Assembly: GCF_036669915.1 (NCBI RefSeq)
Contig: NC_089317.1
Coordinates: 6,195,411-6,259,410, forward strand
Source of the DNA: Pocillopora verrucosa
Taxonomy: Eukaryota > Cnidaria > Anthozoa > Scleractinia > Pocilloporidae
Reading direction: 5' to 3'
DNA length: 64,000 bases
Shown: piece after piece, positions 1 to 11,515 of the stretch
Layout of the letters: every line of letters begins with the position of its first letter
How positions within the stretch are numbered: the stretch's first letter is position 1
Translations under genes and position numbers: made by a program
Notes under the pieces: generated by a model
Database searches by the model: none
What the model saw: only the letters and a program-made list of their open reading frames with translations
What the model was told of the DNA's origin: nothing

Positions 1-2470
1 ATGAAAGTAATTTTATTCTAACCTTTCTACTTGAAGGGTGCCTTGTGTATCAAATATATCAAGTTCAGTACCTCCAGAGTCACTAACCGGGCTTTTGGGG
101 CCACAAAATAATAAAATAATCATCGAGTTATGTCAGGCCAATTTATCGAGAGTTTATTAAGTACAGTTTCCTACAATCGTATGAAAGTTTAAAATGTGCT
201 TCACTTGTGCTATATATATGGATTTGTCGTTCTTAATTATTAATGAAATTCCGAGGGTGTGACTCAATTACTCCAAGAGAGAATATCCAAGTAGGTTACA
301 GAAGTGGTTCGCGAATTGTAATCTGTTAAGATGTTCACAAAATTTCCTTAAATTATGGAGCCGATACGAATCTATCATTCATTATCGCTTATGAAATTCC
401 GAGACTAAACCTCAATGAATTTAACAGAAAATATCCAGGAAGGTTACAGAAACAGACTCTCAAAAACTGCTCTTGAATTCGATGACTGTTAACAACAATT
501 ATTTACGCGAACCATGTGTTTACCAGCGCGCTTGTGAGGTCAAATTGCCAGAACCCCGTTTAATTGCATGATCACAGCTCGGACGCTTCTTGCAAAATGT
601 GATGAATACCAATTTTAGAGATTAATTCTTCAGTTTCCAGCATAAGGAAAAAAACTATCGTATCGCAAGAATATTCATCACAACGCCTCGAGATGTTGAG
701 CGAAGAGAAAGTGGCTCCATGTTTTGTGACACAAACCATTCCCTGAGGTTCGAACGAATCGGGTAGAAAGCATGAAAACATAGCGCTGAAGAGTACGACA
801 ACCAAACAATTAAATTCACTCATCCCGCTGTGGAACCATCTCCATTTTACCCATGAGTTTGTTTGCACCACACATTTGCGGTCCGTAATTTGATTCTCAA
901 ATGTTTGACAGGTTCTCACATGACAATATCGTCAAAATCTAATAACCGCGTTAGACTTAATGTAAAAATAAACATCGCTGACTCAATCCCATTTTATTTT
1001 AATTTTGAGAAAGGCCATTACTTCGTTCTTAGGGTAAAACAACACATCTTCGGCAAAGCGCAAATTTTTCAAATGAATAGAGTAAATCCTGCGATAATTA
1101 CAGTAACTGAAGAGAAAAAAAAGTAGAAACTTGCGCTTGCCGTTCGACATCATTTGAAAACTTTCTTGGCAAAACAAAATACTTAAGATAACTTCTGTTC
1201 CCATAACGCCATGACTGTATTAAACTTTCAACGAAAGGACAAAAAATGATTTGAAGATTACGAACACTTTGCAAAATTATTCGAGCGGTGAAGCGGCGTA
1301 AGATTTTTTAGGCGATGAATGCCAGAGTTAATGTTTAACCGAAACGTGATCAGTTGAATTAAAACTGAAGCTAATATCAAACGACGCTTGGTAAAAAAAA
1401 AGTTTGAATTTTTTCTGGGTCTTAGCGTAAGAGAAAACCCAGATAGGACACGACTTACCTCCTCTTCTTTCGCGGATCCTTTGCAGTTCGCTTCTCTTTG
1501 TTGATGACCTCTTTTCTGTCTGTTTTCAGAAGCGACCTTGTATTTTCTTCTCGCGTTGCTCTTCGCTAGAAACTCGCCTTTTTACTTATGCCCTTTATTG
1601 TTCTCTTTCGTGTTCCTCTCGCCGTATTCTGCCTATTTTGGTGTCCTTTGTAACTTTCTTGCGCAATTTTCTGGACTCGCTTTACGCCGTTTACTTGTTG
1701 CTTTCTTTGGTTGCTCTGTCTCTTTATATCCAGCCTATTTTCAATTAAAACCCTCCCTCCACGAACTTGAATTATAACAATTTCCTCCGGTTGACAAAGC
1801 TTAAACTCTGCCGGTATTGTTATCTTACGAGTTGTTTAGAAATTGCAAAATACTGAGAATTACTGTTCAACTACATCCTGACCAGTTTGATTTCCCGCTC
1901 AAAACGCGGGTGGCAAATTTCATCTGCTAGCTCACGTGAAGCCCTCGTGCAATGCCTAACCGTGTGCCTGCAGTACGCTACACTGCAGCTCGACGTTCGA
2001 GTATGCGCACTTTATCGTCGTCTGACGGTGTCTCTTGGCGCACACTAATGTAGTATCCAAGTTACGCACGCAATCGCGCCTGCGCATTACCTTGTCCCTC
2101 GCCCTTCCATTACGCATGCTTAAAGTAGCACCTTGTACGGTCGTACGGTTGTACGGTCGTACAACCAAATTTTTTCGGCTTGATGGGTTACTACTATTTT
2201 GTACAGTTATGGGGCTACGCTCTGCGAGCTCCGCTATGACGAGATAAATCCAGTAAAACATGGATCTTCTCGGAACAAAACGAGAGAGGGAGTTAAGTTA
2301 CCCTCTAATAGCCTTGAACCATGACTCCCCCAAAAATAGCCTGTTTATTTAAGCTATAAAAAATGTCTTAGGTAAATGACCCCAGAAAAACTTAATAGGA
2401 TAGGGGAGAAAGGTTACGTGTACAGAAACAACGTTAAATATAGTAGCCTTTTATTTTCAATTCTGACAAG
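1..2470. other. No gene recognised; possible 5' flank of the kinase gene
   Basis: Both strands hold only short open stretches with no recognisable domain. The first exon or exons of the downstream receptor (signal peptide) should lie here, because the first recognised exon starts in phase 1, but I could not identify them. A C+G-richer patch at about 1950-2240 contains GTAC-centred near-repeats around 2135-2163, with the motif GTACGGTCGTAC in two close variants. It may be promoter or repeat sequence. Confidence 0.5.
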
Positions 2471-5400
2471 GTTTAAGTGCCATCCAACCGAGACAGTCCA
2501 GTGCTACAAGGACAGAGGGGGCAAGTTTTCTCTTCGAATGGGATTTTCATCTTCAAGATGAGGACAAAATAGAACTAACAGGGTTCATTTTTGGCCTTTG
2601 GGTGAATGGGTATACCACGCATTATCTTATGACGGTAACCAAGGAGGGAAGAGTGATTCATAACCCTCAGTTGAGCAAGAAACTTCCTAGTTACGTCGGG
2701 CGAGTCACTTGGGCAGGAAACATATCAAAGTCGTATTTGGCCTATAAGTTGGAGAATCTGACTAACTTGGATAGCAACACATACGGATGTCAAATTGACG
2801 TGGGAGGTTTCCGACGAACAATTCATTCTATGATCACTTTAAATGTCCAGGTAAGATTCTGATGTAAACCTTAACGCGCTTCTACGTGTATGTACGATTG
2901 GACCTTCCCTTTCTAAGCCTTTAAGGCGCAATCGTACATAACTACACGACCACTTACTTGCCCCAAGGAATGACCCCTCATTTTCAAGTGGAAAGCTGGG
3001 ATCAAGTGAAAAAATTGTTATGGGATACCTTGTTCGTGGCAGCGGTATTCAGGGTAATTCTTATGCAATACAGGGTCAAATTTTCATTTTTTTTTCTTTG
3101 ATTTTCCATGTTCGTGTTTTTAGTGGCAATTTAAAACTTGCAGCGCAAAATGTTTTTGACGAGGAGGTTTGGAAAGTGCGCTCAAAATTTAGGCACAGTC
3201 TCCCCACGGTTTTAACGCTTCTATGATCAAAAAGTTCATATGTTTTAGAAAACTGTCTATTTAAGCATCTGAAAAGTGTGTGAAAAATACCATCCCTTAA
3301 GCATTCTTTTTTCACCTGCTTTGAAACTTGTTCTTAGAGCTTACGTTGGTGTTAAACATGATATCTGTGACAGAAAACAAATGCTTGAGAAGTTAGTACC
3401 GGTTGATGTACATTATTAGTCATTTTACTCAGTTTTACTACCACCATATCTTGATAGCTGGTATATCTAACAGGTTATAGTCTTAGCAAAATATTTTATC
3501 CACTCAAAGAAGTTCGGGATATAAAATTAGCTTTACCACTCAGCTCACTTTTAATCAAAATCTGTTTGAGTGCCGTTAGGTTCAGATAACAGCTCAATCA
3601 AAGAAGGAAAGAGCTATCATACATATCACGTTCCACGAGCACGAAACTGGAAACAAAGAGAACAAAGAGAGACCGTCAAACGGTGATTCATGTCGTCTCG
3701 TCGTTCCTTCCCTGAGCCGATTTTCCGGGGAAATTATCTTAGATTTGCGCGTCATTCGATTATGTGGTAGAAGAGCTTTGTTAATATCTGTTGCTTTGTT
3801 TTTTGCCTGTTTTTTTTTCTTCTGCCGAGGCCTTGATCAGAATTTCTCATATGCTTTTTAATAAAGTTTTTTCGTTTTTCCATCTTTTTCATCTTCTTCC
3901 GTCATAATAATAGGTTTTAGTATATTAGCCCATTAAGTAATAAAAAGATGCTCCGTTTCTGGTTATTGTATTTCTTCTTGAGACACCTTTGGATGCTTGA
4001 TTATCAACGCCTGGTAAAAGCACTATTGAAGTGTTGATATCAAACATGTAGCAACCTAATTGGTTGAAGTTTGCGACCGACAAATAAAACGAATATAAAA
4101 CAATTGAAATACTGGACCTAGTAAGTAGCTCAGCTAATACTCACATGTAGCTGTATTGATTTAATTTTTTCCCACAGGCGATAAATACATCAAAGACACC
4201 TGAACTGAGTGTCTCTTCCATATGGGTCCATACTCCCAATGCTAAATCGAGCACATTTGTTCCATTATTAAAAGGAGGTAAGTTTCTATATTAACTGTGC
4301 GCTTCTCCGTCCTTGGGAATGATTTGGTTTTATCAATTTATAAGTTGGTAATATAACGTGGCCACCATAAAGAGTTTTAAAGCATAGAAACCCCCTTACA
4401 GCAGTCAATTTGAACGATTTTCTTGAAAGGCGAATACCTATAGTTTCCCTGCAATGACAATTAGGCTATGGTCTTCTCCCGCGAAGAAGTGTGTATTGTT
4501 TCCTGTCTTGTTTCTTTGCTACAGAAGCCTGAATTTGTTTTCGTCTACTTTCCGGGCATTCAAAACAGTGATGTCTTTCATAGCAATTCGGATCAAACTT
4601 TAACCGTAAAACTATAGAACAAAAACTTATCTTTTACATCTGCACTTTCAATCCCCACGGTATCAACGAACGCCACGAGCCCAATATGGGCTTCTCCGAA
4701 CGCCTTTCATTCAACTAATTTTTCTCGTGTTTTTCATGTTACCATTTTTTCAGCAATAGCTTACCTGAAAACCAAACAAAACCCGTGATTCCTCTATTCG
4801 CTCCAATGAAAGATTTTGTCAACTCAGTTGACAAAACAAAATTTTTGTCTTGATTTGTGTCTCTTTTTTTTGCAGGACCTCCAGCTGTAGTAAGACTTCC
4901 TTTCCACGACATTGAAATCAATGACACGAGGTTTTTATGCACCTGGGAATACCCTAAAGACAATAATGGAGCCAATATAACTATGTTTACCGTGTGGTAT
5001 CGCCCATTACTTCGGGAAAAATGGTCTAAAGTGAATGTTACACAAAACAGATACTCAGTTAGACTGAATTGCTGCTTGACATACGAGATTATGGTAACAG
5101 CTTGGAATAAGAAGGGTCAGAGCTCTTTTGATCCTAGAACAGCAGCAAGGGTCACAGTTCTCAAAGGTACACTCTTGACTTTTGACTATCTTTGGTTATC
5201 GAATTTAATTGTAAAACACGTTCTTATGCGCAGTTGCCAATACTTTGCGCAGAAATACTATTTCACTGGGTTTTTTTTTTTTTTTCAATTTCAGGAGCAA
5301 ATGCTTCCCCTAAGAGTAAGTGCTCGATAAACTTATTTGTTGTGTTAATTTTTTTGTTCTGTAGGTTTTGTTCGTTCCTGTTTTTCCCCTACTGTTTTAT

Positions 5401-8400
5401 GCTATACATACATGAGACAACATTAGAACCTCGCTGACTCCGGAGAAAAAAAAGTGGCTCGAATAAGCGGAGGTTTGAGCCAGCTGATAGTAAATGACTG
5501 CAAAAATGAGGTCGAGGGGAATCGCATTTTGTTCAAGTTACTGGAAATTCGAGTTAACCCCTGTTCGAGTAAGCGGGGTTGTACTGCATAAAAACAACTT
5601 ATTTTTCGATGTCGTTAATTTTATTGGTTACTTCACGGTTTATTTCATCTTTGTCAATCAAAATTGCGAGCATTTAGAATTATCCTCTCTAAATCCTTTG
5701 GAAGGTATGAATACACAACAAAATATAGGTATGTTCTCGTACTTGCTAAATGATCAATTTACGGATAGGATAATGGTTAAAGTAAAAGTAGAGAACAAAA
5801 ACTGTTTATATATGGGCTTGAAGTTCTCTGAACGTCACTTTGTAATCATTTTCAGTCACAAATATGACATGGTATATTGCGTCAGCTCGGAAAAATCTTG
5901 GATTAACTTGAGATAATCTGCGGTGGCCAATTTCTATTTATATCTCTATTAAATATTATTAGTATGACACCAAACTATATTGCGCTAATTGTTTGCCATG
6001 CAGGTGTCCTGGAAAATGCAACAGCGCGAAGTGTAACAACTTCGAATTCAAACATTTTGGTGTCAAATGGTATGCTTTCTTGTATTGTCTCTTAATATGT
6101 GATATTGTTAGCGTCGAAGATGTGTTCCCCCCTAAAATTCCGCAAAAGCGCAATGCAAATACCCGACAGAATAAATTTTCAGAAAATTACGCTCGGTAAA
6201 CTATTCCAATATGAAGAAATATAAATACAGTATAAACATTCATTTCCACAAACTTTAAAACGTCCACTTCGCGCGGAAATTCATTTTACCCACAGTTCTC
6301 GATAAGAGTAGAGACAACGCTGCTCGCGTCAATGTGTGACGCAATGCCGACGGTGGTTTGGCGTGGCTGTGCCTCGTTGGTCCACAACATTTTGATCAGT
6401 GTGATGACCATTATCGTTGTCGATAAGGGTACAGACCACTCTAAACCACTATTGATTTGATAATTGAGGCAAGAATCACATCAAAAAAAGGCAATCTGTT
6501 CTCTCTCAACGTCTTCGCTGTGCAAAGAGCACCTTCCATTACTTTGCGGGAATTTTATCGTATTTAGAGTGAATCGGTGCCGGAACGAAGTCCTAGTTCT
6601 CACTACCTTCACCACAGAAATCTGAAGAAATCGAGTGCATTTAAAGAGTAGTGTATTAAAAAATTTTGATTATACGCTCAATTTCGTTTCCTGTTCCATG
6701 TATTTGTTTTACCTAATTTTTCTATAGGGAAAGCCGGCTCCGCGAAGTCAAAGTGGGAATTAGGGGTTGAGTACTTACCTTACCTCTCTATCCTCGCCAT
6801 TCCTCCACTTCTTTGGGCTGTGACTTCCAGGCTCCGAAGGAGAACTAGAGTGAATAGTGAGTAACTTTTTCCTACGTGAGTAGTTAAGATTTTCAACTTT
6901 CCCTTTTTCGTTTCGATTTACTCCTCGTGGTTTCCATGTTGCCCAGTACATCAGGATGTTTATTACACCCATTTTGAAATCGCTGGAGATCTCTATTATC
7001 TGATTGGATCTCTACAATGCTATTTATTTAATAATTATACTTTCTCTTGCTCTTATTGAAAGAAATCTCAGCAAACGAGAATGGATCAGTACTGCAATAC
7101 CAGCGGGTAGAAGCTGAAACGTAAGTGTCTAGTGGTTTCTAATCAAGTTGTGTGTAAAAGCTGATAGATCACTAAGTAACCAATGATTATATTACAACGT
7201 CAAGTTACAGTATCAACCTTAAATAGTTCCTTTTCCCTGTATGCTCCGAATTCCCGAGGGCATTCCTTCTCAGAAATCATGCCCTCTACCGTTAGTATAA
7301 GAATTACGACAAATGAATAAAGCTTTAATTCTTTCATTATCATTAAGTTATAGCCCGTTCACCCCAAAGCTTACACATGTTTTAAAGCTCCTTTGTTTAA
7401 CACGGTTTAATTTTTTTTCTTCATAGAAGCTGCTTAGACAATTGTTTGTCAACTTCAAATGTAGCCTATTGGTTCTGATTTTCCTTCAGTTAAACACGGT
7501 TTAACAAAACGTGTTTTGCTGGTGTGAATGGGGTACTAGTTTCCTTTGTCATAATTTCTCTACTTTTTCCAATAGAGTGCCGATGGATCCGGTTCCGTCC
7601 TGGGAGTTTCGGAAGGAAGACTTGGCGATTGAAAGAGTAGTTGGCCACGGTGCGTTTGGAGTGGTCTCCAAAGCCTACGCTCGATATCTGCAGGGCTACT
7701 CAGAATGGACAGTTGTGGCAGTAAAAAGCTTGCAGGGTAACACTTTACGAGTAATAATGTAAATCACAAGGATCGATCAAAAAAACTGAGTTGTCTAAAT
7801 TGCATAAAACAAACCATTTTGAAAAAGTTAAAGATGAGGAACTTTAAGAGGAAAAGAGATGCTTGTTCCCTGCAAATGAAACGCAATTAAAGAAATTTCA
7901 AAGATAAGCCCGAAAGAGTTCATTTTTTGACGGGATTTGAAGTCGTACTTCCAGTTAATAATTGGACCCTTATACCTAATAAGAAGCTACAAGGCTAGTA
8001 AAGGGAAGTGAACGAAAATTTAAGCAGGCTCTTCGATTCATATCTCTGGGGAAAAATGATCCAAATTATGTGAAAAAAATCACATTTGAGCCATTAATAC
8101 TATTAGAATGGATAAATAATCCTTAAAACACAGAGGCCAGAAAGAAAGAAAGAATAAAAGAAAGAAAGAACAGAGGAAAGAAACGGAGTTTTACCATTAT
8201 CTGCGACAAGCTAAGGCAATTCAGTACCTGGCCTGAGGCCTCCACCGCAGGGTTCAACTTCATCTCTGTCCCCTGTAATTTCCTTTAGCCAAAAAAGGGT
8301 TCCTTATTTCTTTTTACCAACAGAGGATGCGAAGGAAAGTGAAAGAGAAGATCTGTTGTCTGAATTAAACCTTCTAAAGAGGCTGAAACCTCATCCACAT

Positions 8401-9648
8401 GTAATAAAACTTTTGGGTTGCATCACTGAAGAAAAAGGTAATTACATGTATAATTGATCACGTCAAACACTCATACAGTTTAATGTTTCCATTTTTACAC
8501 AAATTTAAGGATATTTACTGATTACCCTATTGATTACTCCTTCCACTCACGTAGGCATATAAATAATGCATGAAGTATAGTAAATTTAAAAATGTTTGCC
8601 CGTAAAACAATTTTTTTTTTCAAATGTTTGTTTTGCATTGTAAATTAATCATTTTTCTATCAGCAGTGCCATTATTGTGGTAAATATTTTAGTAATTTTA
8701 GTTTTCTAAGTTATTTATGTAAATAGTGTTAGTATTAAAATTTTCGAACTGAAAAGGATAAAGATTCCCATCGGCCAATGATTTGCCATTTGCCGTGCAT
8801 TGATTTTTCGTGGGTAATGATGGTTTTTAGAAAATCGCTCAGGAAAAGTGACTTTCAAACTAAAATGACCGAGTTTTGAGTATTTTTAAGAGCAAAAGGA
8901 TAATGCGTCTATTTCCTAAAAATATTTTGATTTAGGAGCAAATTGTAGATGTATCTTTAATCTTCAAAAAGCCATGCGTTGATATAGAAGCAAGCCCTTA
9001 AAAATTTTGAAAAAGTGAGTTTTTCCTGATCGCCTGTTACGATCATATGATCATTTTGTAGTCAACCATGTATCTCATTTGCGCCGAACAGTTTACTCAC
9101 TGTACGATTCAACCTTGAAAGATCAAACGTTGTCCAAACAAAATCTTTCTTTTCAGATAACCTTTGTCTCTGAATATGCTTTGCAAATGTATATTTTGAA
9201 AGCAGTTTCATCATTCTATAGAAACCCCGTATGTAATCATTGAGTATGTACCTTACGGAGATCTTCTCGGTTATCTTCGGAGAAGTCGAGGGTTGCACGA
9301 CTGTTACTACGAATATCCCGAGATAAAACCAACGACGAACCTAACTTCAGAGCAGATCATAACGTTCGCCTGGCAGATAGCTGACGGCATGCAGTATATC
9401 TCATCTAAAAGGGTGCGTGTTTTCAATTGAGAATTATTTATGACAACATCCCCTTGTATCCTCAATTCATAATCTCTTTTGTTTGTTTAGTTTTGTTTTT
9501 GTTTTTGTTTTCTTTCAATAGATCATCCACCGAGACCTAGCAGCAAGGAATGTATTGGTTGGTGATAACCTCAGATGCAAGATTACAGATTTGGAATGGC
9601 TCGCGATGCTGATATAAAAGATATCTATTTTATACACGTAGTAATCAG
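2471..9648 (+). CDS. Receptor tyrosine kinase: Ig-like, FN3, membrane helix and kinase N-lobe (5' end missing)
   Basis: This is a single-pass receptor tyrosine kinase gene. Exons by frame and splice sites: 2471-2850 (Ig-like C-terminal half with the Y-x-C motif TYGC), 4178-4277, 4876-5166 (FN3-like, with a Trp in TWEY and a WNKKG end), 5295-5315, possibly 5679-5705, 6004-6069, 6728-6856 (membrane helix around LPYLSILAIPPLLWAV followed by Arg-rich residues), 7072-7120 (juxtamembrane), 7576-7736 (glycine loop GHGAFGVV and the VAVK lysine), 8324-8437 (alpha-C glutamate region, LLSELNLLKRL), 9222-9412 (hinge VIIEYVPYGDL) and 9522-9648 (catalytic loop HRDLAARN). Phases join correctly through this set. 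The last exon loses frame inside the DFG codons at about 9591 and meets a stop 27 bases after the last normal codon of the DFG motif. The family is secure from the kinase motifs. The ligand is unknown; similar Ig/FN3 kinases are FGFR- or Tie-like. Signal peptide exon not found. Confidence 0.8.
2889..2940. repeat. Perfect 12-bp inverted repeat (hairpin)
   Basis: TATGTACGATTG at 2889-2900 is the exact reverse complement of 2929-2940, with a 28-nt loop that itself holds a CCTT/AAGG pair. It lies in the intron directly after the Ig-like exon. Arms extend further with a 4-nt bulge (CGTG and CACG). Confidence 0.7.
8141..8182. repeat. (GAAA)n-rich microsatellite
   Basis: Imperfect AAAG/GAAA repeats, purine only over about 40 bases, inside the intron between the 7576-7736 and 8324-8437 kinase exons. 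Confidence 0.7.
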
Positions 9649-11515
9649 GTAGCTTTCATTCTCAAGTTGTTATCCTACCCAAACTGTTTCAATAATGAAA
9701 GGAATCCATCTTGACTCATGTTTTGAATATAATGACCGTGTAAACTTAGATAAAGATGAAGTGATGAGAGATGTAAGGCCACCCCGGTCTGCAGATCATA
9801 CGTTTGCCTTTCACTCTCTTCTCTATATTTATGATTTATTGAATAATTTACTTTATAACCGACGGATCGAGATGGGATGTGTGCTAGAGTTCCTTCGATG
9901 TCTTAGAAAACTAGCGCAATTTGAGATTGCGATCAATTTATGAAAAAAAAGAAATGTAAAAAAAATAAGAAGAAAGGAAAGGAAGAGAGAGAAGAAAAGT
10001 AAGAAGAAAAGAGAGAAGAAAAGAAAAGGAGAAGGAAAACATGCACAATGGCCCCAGCTATTCCAAAAGGGGATCACCGAAAATTGAACTGTATCCTCAG
10101 AAAAATGAAAAAAGCCTTCTCCTCGCAAACTTCTATCAATACAGGGCCGAATTCTGTTAAATGGACAGGCAATTTGGAAGCAATGTCTGGAAGGATGGAG
10201 AGTAACTCAACGAAAAAGTGGACCGGGTGTAAGTGAGATAAATAAAAAATGCAAACTTGAAACGCGTTAATCCTCTTTCAAAGACAAAAAAAGAAAAAAG
10301 TAAAAATCGAAAAAATCTGGACGACTCAGTTGAGCTAGAATAAGGCGAGGGGATCTTAAATCTTAAGGACAGAAAATATTAAACGTTTTTTTTTACTCTC
10401 GAATTTGTAGGTGGAGTTTTGGAATCGTTTCTATACGAGATTTGCACCATGGGTTAGGTCTTGCATGTACTGCACCCAACAAGTTGCGTTGCGACAAAGG
10501 TGTAAGAATGCATAGAATATACGAAGATACCAGCCTGATCTTCCGTGACAGGCACTGATGTGAAACTATTTAGGATAGTTGCATTTACGTTCAATATTCC
10601 AGTCGGAAGTAGAGAAAAATCGTAAGAAGTCGTAAGAAGTTAGTATGCTTAACAGACCAGGAATAAGAGATAAGTGTCTCTAAAACACAGTTGCATATAT
10701 TCAATCAGCTATGGCTTGCTTTCTCCAATGATGATAGTATTTGTTGATAATGCGGTTTTCTATCAATTTGAGTGTTTCTCACCAAAACAGGGGACTCGTA
10801 ATTTGTTCCTCTATCACTCGAAAGAAAGTTACTCAAGTAAAGTTAAGAGACTCTTTGGTCATCAATATTATTGTGAGTGTCATCTTAAATTCTTACAGCC
10901 AATTTAGGCGCTGAACCTGATCCAGGAATAATAAGGTCCGTATGACATTCCAAGAGTATTACAAGAGGGGTTATAGAATTCCTAAACCTGATTATTTTAA
11001 GGATGAGTTGTAAGTAATTACTAACCCTTTTACAGTTATTATCAATGTCATAGTGGTAAAAGTTCTTTCATAAGGTATTCTAAGTTCACCCCTAATGCAT
11101 TGTATCGCAATCCAACTGAACTCGGAAAAAACCAGACCTGAAGCTACAACTTTCGCAACCTAAAGTTAAAGGAGAAAACTTTAAAGAAAATAAACCAAAT
11201 GCGGTGCAGAAGTCGGAGTTTACCCTCGGCCTGCTCTCTAGCTGTAATGTAGTTATTGATCCATTTATGCTGCCGTGTGAAAGGGATAAGTTGCAGTCAG
11301 GGCGATGCGCGGAAAGTAAATCGACATCCTGTTGATTTTAAAAATTTATTACCGTTGGTAATGTTGTATTCTGTGAGTGCTAACCATAGAAAATACTGGA
11401 ATTCTTCAGATATAATATCATGCTGAATTGTTGGGAAACAGACCCTGAAATAAGACCGTCATTTGAGTCATTGCGCTCTTCCATCAGAGGATTACTGAAG
11501 GCTAATCAGGTTTGA
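9588..11515 (+). pseudogene. Decayed tyrosine kinase C-lobe exons of the upstream receptor
   Basis: Remnants of the C-lobe follow in the right order but in broken frames. At 9588-9595 the DFG phenylalanine codon has lost one T. At about 10145-10226 an exon remnant reads VKW then LEAMSGRM, matching the activation-segment end (PVKWMA..E), with a missing base before VKW and conserved residues replaced. At 10412-10453 WSFGIV is followed by one extra T, after which LYEICTMG resumes. At about 10908-11009 the G-x-P-x-PG region and GYRIPKP are separated by further indels, including an extra G in GAGGGG. At 11410-11515 the last exon is fully open: NIMLNCWETDPEIRPSFESL, ending in TGA at 11513-11515. 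Several lesions change homopolymer length, so assembly error could explain some, but not the substitutions in the 10145-10226 remnant. Confidence 0.72.
9940..10040. repeat. Polypurine (A/G) tract of about 100 bases
   Basis: The plus strand is almost purely A and G from about 9942 to 10039, in a degenerate GAAAAG/AGGAAG pattern. It lies within the decayed C-lobe part of the receptor gene. The short open frames across it reflect low complexity, not coding. Confidence 0.75.

Noticed and set aside
1538..1777. Hydrophobic plus-strand frame that could serve as a signal peptide for the kinase gene
   Set aside because: Hydrophobic along its whole length from a T-rich tract, with no donor in the phase needed to join 2471.
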